7,533 nt of DNA from Alphaproteobacteria bacterium (GCA_029266795.1 JAQSWE010000117.1:1-7533); one strand, 5' to 3'. Counted from the first letter of the stretch, positions 1 through 5,554 are shown. The notes: generated by a model from the sequence alone, not told the origin. Translations and numbers: made by a program.

Positions 1-352
<352 letters not shown>

Positions 353-375
353 AATTTGATACCTTGACTTTATAG

Positions 376-386
376 ATGTCAAAGGA
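376..386 (-). promoter_or_regulatory. boxA-like antitermination element (candidate)
   Basis: On the - strand the sequence reads TCCTTTGACAT, about 24 bases before the mature 16S 5' end. It resembles the boxA element (TGCTCTTTGACAT-like in proteobacterial rrn leaders) that recruits Nus factors for antitermination, with mismatches in the first half. It also lies in a small imperfect hairpin (362-368 with 378-385). The match is partial, and the element was chosen because no better boxA is visible elsewhere in the leader. Confidence 0.35.
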
Positions 387-402
387 TCTCGATATAGTTA
401 GA

Positions 403-523
403 GACCTGCTTATTGTCTTCTTGCAAAGACAATCACTGTTAAAACAGAAGCTTACGCTTCTGTGTTGAGACTAAACCCGTGAGGGGCTTAGTCTCGGCTG
501 TGCTGAGATACTCAGAGCAGGTC
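403..523 (-). other. Structured pre-16S leader domain (closed multi-helix junction)
   Basis: Complementary segments at 403-410 and 516-523 (8 perfect pairs) close a domain holding four local hairpins. These are 412-419/426-433 (8 pairs), 444-451/456-463 (8 pairs), 467-478/484-495 (12 pairs) and 503-507/511-515 (5 pairs). Two details favour the - strand transcript. The tetraloop at 452-455 reads GUAA, a GNRA loop, on that strand. The one non-Watson-Crick position in the 12-pair helix (475 with 487) is a G-U wobble on the - strand but A-C on the + strand. It lies downstream of all three candidate rrn promoters, so it should be part of the pre-16S RNA. A role in pre-rRNA folding, processing or antitermination is inferred. 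Confidence 0.65.
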
Positions 524-678
524 GTTTTGTTGAAACGTTTAACACGATCAGCAAACCGCTGCCTGCGTATCTCTTCTCATCGATCTACAATGTTCAATAA
601 CCGCGCAGCCGTTAGGCCGCAAAACTCTCCCCGTAAAAACCGAAGTTTTCGTTTCGGAGAGAATCTGTCAGAGCCAGC

Positions 679-707
679 AATCTAGAAGGAAGTTCCTTCC
701 GGGTCAA
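679..707 (-). promoter_or_regulatory. rrn promoter nearest the 16S gene (palindrome in spacer)
   Basis: On the - strand: -35 TTGACC (702-707), a 17-base spacer (685-701) and -10 TAGATT (679-684). An A/T-rich stretch upstream (708-735, including a run of A on this strand) could act as an UP element. The predicted start is near 672, giving a leader of about 320 bases before mature 16S. The spacer is almost completely occupied by a perfect inverted repeat (685-699). It is identified by box match, spacing and position only. Confidence 0.65.
685..699. repeat. Perfect inverted repeat inside a promoter spacer
   Basis: GAAGGAA-G-TTCCTTC: seven-base arms around one central base, lying exactly between the -35 and -10 boxes of the 16S-proximal promoter. 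A dyad in this place is the usual geometry for an operator read by a dimeric regulator acting on the promoter, so it is a candidate operator. A chance palindrome, or a hairpin in read-through transcripts from the upstream promoters, is also possible. Confidence 0.55.
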
Positions 708-750
708 CAAGAATTTGCGATTATTTTTTCGCTCTTTCCTGAAGGCTGAC

Positions 751-765
751 CGGGCGACGTGCCCG
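751..765 (-). other. Small leader hairpin after the middle rrn promoter
   Basis: CGGGC (751-755) pairs perfectly with GCCCG (761-765) around a five-base loop, just downstream of the predicted start of the middle promoter (near 772). No T-run follows on the - strand, so it does not look like an intrinsic terminator. Its function is unknown. Confidence 0.4.
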
Positions 766-778
766 CGACAGAGTTGAG

Positions 779-826
779 GTTATACGGATGGACACAGCGG
801 AAGTCAAAACCTTTTTTGATTTTTTC
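779..826 (-). promoter_or_regulatory. Middle rrn promoter with UP-like A-tracts
   Basis: On the - strand: -35 TTGACT (802-807), 17-base spacer, -10 TATAAC (779-784). Immediately upstream (808-826) are two short A-runs (AAAAAATCAAAAAAGG on that strand), which is the composition and position of an UP element contacted by the RNA polymerase alpha subunit. This is the best promoter match in the region. Confidence 0.75.
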
Positions 827-868
827 GCAACGCACTGAAATTCAACAGTAATTCCTTGCTTAGCTAAA

Positions 869-898
869 GTTATATACGTCGCCGGAAACGCTTTTCAA
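869..898 (-). promoter_or_regulatory. Distal rrn promoter candidate
   Basis: On the - strand: -35 TTGAAA (893-898) followed either by TATATA (871-876, 16-base spacer) or TATAAC (869-874, 18-base spacer). An A/T-rich segment lies upstream (about 907-920). It would give a third, distal start for the rrn operon. Direct repeats of CCGGAAA flank its -35 box. Confidence 0.55.
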
Positions 899-909
899 CA
901 CTCCGGAAA
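882..909. repeat. Direct repeat CCGGAAA, 21-base period, around the distal -35 box
   Basis: CCGGAAA occurs at 882-888 and again at 903-909 on the + strand. The start-to-start distance of 21 bases is about two helical turns, so both copies lie on the same DNA face. The -35 box (893-898) sits between them. CCGGA (882-886) and TCCGG (902-906) also form an inverted pair. This could be a regulator site, but the units are short and chance is possible. Confidence 0.35.
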
Positions 910-961
910 TAGAAATTTTGCAGATTCTCTGCCGCATCGCAGCGAACCCGCACCTGCCCCG

Positions 962-1168
962 TTACTTGCCGGGCATCCTGGGGCCGTTTTTCTCGTCATT
1001 CCGGCGGTCTATCTTGTCATCCACCGCGACAATGGCCTTTGCCAGCTCCGCTGCGGCCTTCAAATGCTCGGGGCCAACCGCGCTGCCGTAATAGGCGGTG
1101 CCATAGGTCACTGCAGCATTAAACGCTGTTTCCAGCTTTTCGCGAATCTCCTCGAGGGTCTGGGCCAT
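962..1168 (-). CDS. Small protein of unknown function, paralogue 1 of 3 (68 aa)
   Basis: I do not recognise this family. The protein is soluble-looking, with no signal peptide or membrane segment. It has an N-terminal amphipathic helix (residues 3-21, pattern LxxIxxxLxxxFxxAV), a Tyr/Gly-rich linker (22-33), a second helix (35-60) containing AAAELA and IVAV, and a C-terminal MPGK. It is clearly related to the gene just upstream: 19 of the last 31 aligned residues are identical to the 76 aa protein's equivalent segment. The start is set by ATG at 1166-1168, with TAAGG eight bases before it (1177-1181). That Shine-Dalgarno lies in the last codons of the upstream paralogue, and only three bases separate the two genes, so they are probably co-translated. 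It is the last gene of the array and is followed by the rrn promoters with no clear terminator. Confidence 0.75.
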   Translation of the reverse strand: MAQTLEEIREKLETAFNAAVTYGTAYYGSAVGPEHLKAAAELAKAIVAVDDKIDRRNDEKNGPRMPGK

Positions 1169-1171
1169 GGC

Positions 1172-1402
1172 TTAAGCCTTACCGGGCAGTTTCAGCCCGT
1201 CCTTCTTGTCATTGCGATCGGCGATTTCATGTTCCACGGCGACGATAGAACGCGCGAGCTCGGCTGCGGCCGTCAAGGCCGTCGATGCCGCGGTTGCCGC
1301 GTCGGGCGAGCTGGTATTGCTGTAGGGATAATCGGCATTCTCTATCGCCTTGCCGAAGGCTTCGTAGAGTTCTTTCTTCAATTCATCGAGGGTTTTGGCC
1401 AT
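1172..1402 (-). CDS. Small protein of unknown function, paralogue 2 of 3 (76 aa)
   Basis: Unrecognised family, the middle member of a tandem array. An N-terminal charged amphipathic helix (residues 4-21, LxxLxxxLxxxFxxAI) is followed by a Ser/Thr/Ala-rich linker (24-45). A second helix (46-67) carries AAAELA and IVAVE, and the C-terminus reads GLKLPGKA. The overall design (two helices, variable linker, KLPGK tail) is shared with both neighbours. The start at ATG 1400-1402 has a weak AGAAAG (1411-1416) eight bases upstream. It begins 20 bases after the stop of the 84 aa gene. No cysteine or obvious catalytic residue pattern is present, so a structural or partner-binding role is more likely than an enzyme. 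That is inference. Confidence 0.75.
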   Translation of the reverse strand: MAKTLDELKKELYEAFGKAIENADYPYSNTSSPDAATAASTALTAAAELARSIVAVEHEIADRNDKKDGLKLPGKA

Positions 1403-1422
1403 CGCGGGTTCTTTCTAAAATG

Positions 1423-1677
1423 CTATTTGCCCGGCAGTTTCATGCCGTTTTTGCGTTCATCATCGGCCAGCTTTTCAGCGCGTTGCGCGCGCTGCTCCGC
1501 CTCCAGGTTCACGAGTGCATTCGCGAGGTTGGCGATAGCGTTACGGTTTTCAATAGTGGGATTGAAGGGCGTGCTGGCACTCGTCCCGGAGGAATCTTCG
1601 TATTGCGGATGGCGCTTTACCGCCGCTTCGAAATGCGTCCAGAGAGTTTCTTTGAGTTGATCGAGGTCGCGCGCCAT
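1423..1677 (-). CDS. Small protein of unknown function, paralogue 3 of 3 (84 aa), first gene of the array
   Basis: Unrecognised, and the most diverged member of the array. The N-terminal helix follows the shared MAxxLxxLxxxLxxxFxxAV pattern (1-20). The linker (about 22-45) is longer and Ser/Thr/Pro/Asn-rich. The second helix (46-76, with ANLANALVNLE) is longer and strongly charged with Arg/Glu/Gln. The C-terminus is NGMKLPGK. No signal peptide or membrane segment is seen. The start is well supported: AGGAGGG (1686-1692) lies eight bases before the ATG (1675-1677), the best Shine-Dalgarno in the array. A promoter candidate (1708-1736) lies just upstream, so this is probably the head of a three-gene transcription unit. 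Confidence 0.78.
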   Translation of the reverse strand: MARDLDQLKETLWTHFEAAVKRHPQYEDSSGTSASTPFNPTIENRNAIANLANALVNLEAEQRAQRAEKLADDERKNGMKLPGK

Positions 1678-1685
1678 ATCGATAG

Positions 1686-1692
1686 CCCTCCT
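1686..1692 (-). promoter_or_regulatory. Strong ribosome binding site for the 84 aa small gene
   Basis: AGGAGGG on the - strand, eight bases before the ATG at 1675-1677. It decides the start of this gene. Confidence 0.8.
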
Positions 1693-1707
1693 ATAATGAA
1701 CACGTCA

Positions 1708-1736
1708 TTTCTAGAATGGAGGGTCGTTTTTGTCAA
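1708..1736 (-). promoter_or_regulatory. Promoter of the small paralogue array
   Basis: On the - strand: -35 TTGACA (1731-1736, consensus), 17-base spacer, -10 TAGAAA (1708-1713). The predicted start is near 1701, about 24 bases before the first start codon. It sits in the 78-base gap after the HMG-CoA lyase gene, so the array can be transcribed independently of the leucine operon. An 8-base palindrome TTCTAGAA (1709-1716) overlaps the -10 box. No terminator is visible between liuE and this promoter, so read-through is also possible. Confidence 0.65.
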
Positions 1737-1755
1737 ATGTTATGTGAAATAACTA

Positions 1756-2664
1756 TTAGATTCGGGCGAGATAGACCTGTGCGACCTTCGATACCGGCGA
1801 TTTGCCCACCGCCTCAGCAATAAACCGGCCTGCCGCCGCGATTTTCTCGATATCTACGCCGGTTTCGATGCCCATGCCGTGCAGCATATATAGAACGTCT
1901 TCGGTTGAAACGTTGCCGGTCGCACCCTTGGCATAGGGGCAACCGCCGAGGCCGGCGGCGGCGGAATCGATGACGCTCACCCCCTCCTCCAGCGCGATCA
2001 CAAGGTTGGCAAGCGCCTGGCCGTAGGTGTCGTGGAAATGCGCGGCGATATGCGGAACGGGGATTTCTTTTTTCACCGCCTGCAGCAAAATGCGTGTTTT
2101 CACGGGCGTTCCGGTGCCAATCGTGTCGCCCAGCGAGATTTCGTAGCAGCCGAGGCCGAACAATTCCTTTGCCACATGCACGACATCTGCGGGCGCAATC
2201 TCGCCTTCATAGGGGCAGCCGAGGACGCAGGAAACATAGCCGCGAACGGCAATGCCATGCTGCTTCGCCGCGTCAATCACGGGCTTGAAACGCTCGATGC
2301 TTTCGGCGATGGAGCAGTTGATATTCTTCTGGCTGAAGCTTTCGGATGCCGCCGCGAAGACCGCGATTTCCTTGACGCCCGCCGCAACCGCGCTCTCCAT
2401 GCCCTTCGCATTCGGCACGAGAACCGGATAGCTGACGCCCGCTTTTTTGGTGATCGCCGCAAAAACATCGGCGGTATCCGCCATCTGCGGCACCCATTTG
2501 GGGGAGACAAACGCGCCCGCCTCGATCGTGCGCAACCCGCTATCCGACAGCATATTGATGAAGGCGACCTTCACATTCGCAGGCACGATATTCTTTTCGT
2601 TCTGCAGCCCGTCGCGCGGACCGACCTCGACGATGCGTACTTTTTGCGGGTAATTGTGGGTCAT
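1756..2664 (-). CDS. liuE: Hydroxymethylglutaryl-CoA lyase
   Basis: Cleaves (S)-3-hydroxy-3-methylglutaryl-CoA to acetyl-CoA and acetoacetate (EC 4.1.3.4), the last step of leucine breakdown, in the cytoplasm. The 302 aa protein is a full-length single TIM barrel of the HMG-CoA lyase/isopropylmalate synthase type. Visible motifs: GPRDGLQNE (residues 15-23) with the catalytic Arg17 and metal-binding Asp18; Glu48 in the EAGAF segment; HFHDTYGQ (209-216) with metal ligands His209 and His211; and the family signature GLGGCPYAKGATGN (238-251) with catalytic Cys242 and ligand Asn251. All expected active-site residues are present. Its ATG overlaps the stop of the upstream membrane-protein gene (2661-2664), with no good Shine-Dalgarno, pointing to translational coupling. 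The symbol mvaB is also used for this family; liuE is preferred because of the adjacent liuD. Confidence 0.96.
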   Translation of the reverse strand: MTHNYPQKVRIVEVGPRDGLQNEKNIVPANVKVAFINMLSDSGLRTIEAGAFVSPKWVPQMADTADVFAAITKKAGVSYPVLVPNAKGMESAVAAGVKEIAVFAAASESFSQKNINCSIAESIERFKPVIDAAKQHGIAVRGYVSCVLGCPYEGEIAPADVVHVAKELFGLGCYEISLGDTIGTGTPVKTRILLQAVKKEIPVPHIAAHFHDTYGQALANLVIALEEGVSVIDSAAAGLGGCPYAKGATGNVSTEDVLYMLHGMGIETGVDIEKIAAAGRFIAEAVGKSPVSKVAQVYLARI

Positions 2665-3278
2665 GGGGCGCGTTTCAGCATTTCGGTGAAGGTTGTCAGC
2701 ATGTCGACGGCCTCGTCGCCGCCGTGTTCCTTCCAGTAAAAATGGATCTGGCTGTTGAGGATTTCAATCTCGAAAAACTCGCGCGGCGGGCCGAGGCTGC
2801 GCGTGATGGAATTCAAGACCGACAAAACGTCGGTCGACATGCGGCCCTGATTGGTCTGGATCACCCAGCCGCGCTGCTCCAGCCCCGGCGAATATTCCTC
2901 CGGCCGGCACAGCAATTCCCAGTCCGCCTTCGATTTGACGTTTTCAGGCCAGAGATAATGCGCGCAAGCCTCGCGCGCAAGCACATAGGCGCTGCCGCGG
3001 TTGAATTCGGGGATTTCACGCTCGATATCCTCGACGATGAAGCCCGCATCGATCGCGGCTTCCCGCGCCTTGCTGCGGCTGCGCTTGGCGGAAATCTTGC
3101 CGCCGACGGATTTGACGGGCGAACGCATACGGTGGAAAAACCAGATAATGCCGATAAAACCCAGTACCATCAGCCCGGCGATGAGGAAACCCAGCATTTC
3201 GGGCGGCACGAATTCGCGGATCTGCCGCACCATTTCGTCTGCCTGCTTCTGGATGTCCTCGTTAGACTGCCCGCTCAT
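2661..3278 (-). CDS. Single-pass membrane protein of unknown function between liuD and liuE (205 aa)
   Basis: I do not recognise this protein. A short acidic N-terminus (1-26) is followed by one strong hydrophobic segment (about 28-48, ending IIWFFHRMRS). A very basic stretch follows (51-73, many Lys/Arg), then a soluble domain (about 74-205) rich in aromatic and charged residues. By the positive-inside rule the C-terminal domain should be cytoplasmic. There is no cleavable signal peptide. It lies six bases after liuD and overlaps liuE by four bases, so it is a true operon member and probably translated in proportion to them. Known liu gene sets do not need a membrane subunit. A scaffold or membrane-anchoring role for the pathway enzymes is possible but is only inference from position. 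Confidence 0.88.
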   Translation of the reverse strand: MSGQSNEDIQKQADEMVRQIREFVPPEMLGFLIAGLMVLGFIGIIWFFHRMRSPVKSVGGKISAKRSRSKAREAAIDAGFIVEDIEREIPEFNRGSAYVLAREACAHYLWPENVKSKADWELLCRPEEYSPGLEQRGWVIQTNQGRMSTDVLSVLNSITRSLGPPREFFEIEILNSQIHFYWKEHGGDEAVDMLTTFTEMLKRAP

Positions 3279-3284
3279 GCTGCT

Positions 3285-5285
3285 TTATTTCAGTGAAATC
3301 AGTTCGTATTTTTCATGCACCTGGTCGCCGACACCCGCATGGATTTTCTCCACGATGCCGTCGGCGGGGGAGATGATCGTATGTTCCATCTTCATCGCCT
3401 CCACAATCACCAGCGGCTGGCCTTTTTTCACGGCATCGCCCAGCTGGACGCGCACCGCCACGACCTTACCCGGCATGGGCGCGGTCAGTTTGCCGTCGGT
3501 TTCGTTATCGGAACTTTCATAGGCGAGCGGGTCGAGGTAATTGAGCTCCTCGTAATGCCCATCATGCAGGAGCGTTATGTCGCGGCCGTCATGCAGCACG
3601 ACGGCGTTATATTGCTGGCCGTCCAGCTTAGCATCGAAGCTGAGGTCATACATCGCGGGCGCGAAGGTGGCCGAAACGGGCTTGCCGTTGACGGTCAGCT
3701 GCGGCGTCGCGAAGCCTTTTTTGCTGGAAACAGTAACAACGGCTTCTTTGCCGTCGTTCTCGAACTTGAAAACTTCCGTATCGCCGCCGGCAATGCGCCA
3801 TGCGGAAAGGTCGTTCCACGGCGATCCTGCATCCTGCGCGCTCGGCAGCACATCGCGGTCGTTCAGCAGCCCCAGCACCGCCAGCGCATAGGCTGTGTCA
3901 GACGGCGGCTGCTTCGCGGGCAGCAATTCGGCTTCATGATTTTTGATGAAGGACGTATTGACCTTGCCCGCCTTGAAATCGGGGCTTTCCAGCAAACGGC
4001 GAAGGAAGACGAGGTTCGTTTTCGGGCCTGTCACCAACGTCTGGTCGAGCGCGCCTTTGAGGTTGGCAATCGCGGCGTCGCGGTCTTTGCCCCAGGCGAT
4101 AATCTTCGCGATCATCGGGTCGTAATGGATGGAAATTGTGTCGCCATCGCCGAACGGCGCTTCGCGGACGCCGGTATCGATGCGGACGGCATCGGATTCA
4201 GTCGGGAAGCGCAGGTATTTGATCTGGCCGGCGCCGGGCAGGAAGTTGTTGGCGGGGTCTTCCGCATAGAGCCGCACTTCCATCGCATGGCCGTTGATTT
4301 TCAGGTCTGCCTGCGTGAAGGGAAGCTTATGCCCCTCCGCCGCGCGGATCTGCTGCTCGACCAGATCGAGGCCGGTGATGTATTCGGTGACAGGGTGTTC
4401 CACTTGCAACCGCGTGTTCATTTCCATGAAGTAGAAATTTTCGGACGCATCGAGCAGGAATTCAACCGTGCCGGCGCCGACATAACCGATCGCCTTGGCA
4501 GCGGCCACCGCCGCCTCACCCATTTTCTTGCGTGTCGCTTCCGACAATCCGGGCGCAGGAGCTTCTTCCAAAACCTTTTGATGGCGGCGCTGGATGGAGC
4601 AGTCGCGCTCGAACAGGTAGACCGTATTGCCGAATTTATCGGCAAAAACTTGAATTTCAACATGGCGCGGATTGACGAGGTATTTTTCGATCAGCACATG
4701 ATCGTCGCCGAACGACGCCTTGGCCTCGCGCTTCGCGCCCTGCAGCTGTTCGGAGAATTGCCCTGCGTTTTCGACAACGCGCATCCCCTTCCCGCCGCCG
4801 CCTGCAGATGCCTTGATCAGCACGGGAAAGCCGATTTTTGCGGCTTCATCCGCCAGAAATTTTTCTTCCTGCTTGTCGCCGTGATAGCCCGGCACCAGCG
4901 GCACCTTGGCTTTTTCCATCAGCGCTTTTGCTTCGGATTTACCACCCATCGCCAAAATCGCGGCAGGCGGCGGGCCGATGAAGATCACGCCCGCTTTTTC
5001 GCAAGCCTCCGCAAACTCCTCGTTCTCCGACAAAAACCCATAGCCCGGATGCACCGCATCCGCGCCGCTGCGTTTGGCGACGTCGAGGATTTTTTCGGCG
5101 ACGAGATAGCTTTCGCGCGCCGCCGCCGGCCCGATGGGATAGGCCTCGTCCGCGATTTCCACGAACAAGGCTTCCGCATCCGCTTCGGAATAAACGGCCA
5201 CGGTCTTGATGCCGAGCCGCTGGCAGGTGCGCATGACGCGGCAGGCAATCTCGCCGCGGTTTGCGATCAGGATTTTTTTGATCAT
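3285..5285 (-). CDS. liuD: 3-methylcrotonyl-CoA carboxylase, alpha (biotin) subunit
   Basis: The biotin-carrying half of 3-methylcrotonyl-CoA carboxylase (EC 6.4.1.4), which uses ATP and bicarbonate to carboxylate its biotin for transfer by the beta subunit. The 666 aa protein is full length for acyl-CoA carboxylase alpha subunits. Biotin carboxylase N-domain: ILIANRGEIA (5-14) and HPGYGFLSEN (79-88). ATP-grasp domain: Lys116, Lys158 and the glycine loop SAGGGGKGMR (160-169), Glu275, and EMNTRLQVEHPVTE (288-301), with Arg338 further on. Then come a linker domain and a C-terminal biotinyl domain with VEAMKMEH (628-635); Lys632, 34 residues from the end, is the biotinylation site. Acetyl-, propionyl- and geranyl-CoA carboxylase subunits look similar. 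The methylcrotonyl assignment rests on overall resemblance plus the HMG-CoA lyase gene in the same operon. The beta subunit gene is not adjacent. It starts ten bases after the 66 aa gene, with a poor Shine-Dalgarno. Confidence 0.93.
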   Translation of the reverse strand: MIKKILIANRGEIACRVMRTCQRLGIKTVAVYSEADAEALFVEIADEAYPIGPAAARESYLVAEKILDVAKRSGADAVHPGYGFLSENEEFAEACEKAGVIFIGPPPAAILAMGGKSEAKALMEKAKVPLVPGYHGDKQEEKFLADEAAKIGFPVLIKASAGGGGKGMRVVENAGQFSEQLQGAKREAKASFGDDHVLIEKYLVNPRHVEIQVFADKFGNTVYLFERDCSIQRRHQKVLEEAPAPGLSEATRKKMGEAAVAAAKAIGYVGAGTVEFLLDASENFYFMEMNTRLQVEHPVTEYITGLDLVEQQIRAAEGHKLPFTQADLKINGHAMEVRLYAEDPANNFLPGAGQIKYLRFPTESDAVRIDTGVREAPFGDGDTISIHYDPMIAKIIAWGKDRDAAIANLKGALDQTLVTGPKTNLVFLRRLLESPDFKAGKVNTSFIKNHEAELLPAKQPPSDTAYALAVLGLLNDRDVLPSAQDAGSPWNDLSAWRIAGGDTEVFKFENDGKEAVVTVSSKKGFATPQLTVNGKPVSATFAPAMYDLSFDAKLDGQQYNAVVLHDGRDITLLHDGHYEELNYLDPLAYESSDNETDGKLTAPMPGKVVAVRVQLGDAVKKGQPLVIVEAMKMEHTIISPADGIVEKIHAGVGDQVHEKYELISLK

Positions 5286-5295
5286 CGAGGGCTGG

Positions 5296-5496
5296 TTACT
5301 TCAGGCCGTCGATCATGCCGCGCGGCACTTCGATAACGTATTCGTCGGCACCGACGCGGCCTTCAACGGCAGCGAGTGCTTCGGCGGAGAGTTTCTTGCC
5401 GATGATGACATAGGAATTTTCGGTCTCGAGCACCGCGGGGCATGCCGCGCAGGTGGAGCAGACGAACTCGGCGGGCGTGACATCTTTGAATTTCAT
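5296..5496 (-). CDS. 66 aa CxxCxxC protein heading the leucine-catabolism operon
   Basis: I do not recognise a named family. The protein has three cysteines in a tight CSTCAAC arrangement (Cys13, Cys16, Cys19) followed by Pro-Ala-Val, a strand-like segment SYVIIGKKL (28-36), an Ala-rich helix (37-46) and a second strand-like segment (51-58, DEYVIEVP). The spacing of the cysteines suggests metal, Fe-S or redox chemistry, but a fourth ligand is not seen. It may act as a dimer or with a partner. No signal peptide is present. The start is firm: AGGAG (5504-5508) lies seven bases before the ATG. It is the first gene after the candidate operon promoter and ends ten bases before liuD, so co-expression with the carboxylase is expected. 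Confidence 0.82.
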   Translation of the reverse strand: MKFKDVTPAEFVCSTCAACPAVLETENSYVIIGKKLSAEALAAVEGRVGADEYVIEVPRGMIDGLK

Positions 5497-5503
5497 GATT
5501 TTT

Positions 5504-5508
5504 CTCCT
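5504..5508 (-). promoter_or_regulatory. Ribosome binding site of the 66 aa operon-leading gene
   Basis: AGGAG on the - strand, seven bases before the ATG at 5494-5496. It is the only strong Shine-Dalgarno in the four-gene leucine operon; the genes behind it have weak sites or overlaps, consistent with coupled translation. Confidence 0.8.
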
Positions 5509-5525
5509 GAAAAAATTGATGGTTG

Positions 5526-5554
5526 AGAATACGCCTTAGACTCGTGGAAAACAA
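5526..5554 (-). promoter_or_regulatory. Candidate promoter of the leucine-catabolism operon
   Basis: On the - strand: -35 TTGTTT (5549-5554), 17-base spacer, -10 TATTCT (5526-5531), giving a start near 5519 and a 5' leader of about 23 bases. The -35 box is only moderate, which would fit a regulated catabolic promoter. No clear binding site for a known liu regulator was recognised. Confidence 0.5.

Larger units (their letters stand above)
353..961 (-). promoter_or_regulatory. rRNA operon control region: tandem promoters and pre-16S leader
   Basis: This 609-base stretch between the 16S gene and the nearest small gene has no convincing protein gene. Read on the - strand it contains three candidate sigma70-type promoters (-10 boxes at 869-874, 779-784 and 679-684), each followed by transcribed leader. 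Leader hairpins include 751-765 (CGGGC/GCCCG) and 625-661 (outer CTCTCC/GGAGAG, inner CGAA/TTCG). Closest to the 16S lies a multi-helix leader domain at 403-523. The arrangement is that of a strong, multi-promoter rrn operon. The individual elements are listed separately. Confidence 0.8.

Noticed and set aside
361..390. TTGACA on the - strand (377-382 region) as a fourth rrn promoter
   Set aside because: No acceptable -10 box at 16-18 bases, and the start would fall inside or at the mature 16S end. The match is better explained by the boxA-like element.
479..685. Open frame of 68 codons on the + strand in the rrn leader
   Set aside because: It runs antisense through the leader hairpins and ends in the proximal promoter, is Arg/Ser-rich with no domain pattern, and has no ribosome binding site.
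920..932. Hairpin GCAGA/TCTGC after the small-gene array as a terminator
   Set aside because: The stem has only five pairs and no T-run follows on the - strand (AAAATTT instead), so it is too weak to call.
2032..2739. + strand open frame opposite liuE and the membrane-protein gene
   Set aside because: It spans two real, overlapping - strand genes and has the composition of an antisense frame.
3315..5336. Very long open frame (673 codons) on the + strand opposite liuD
   Set aside because: It is the antisense shadow of a full-length, motif-complete carboxylase in GC-rich DNA. The translation is Arg/His/Phe-heavy with no recognisable domain.
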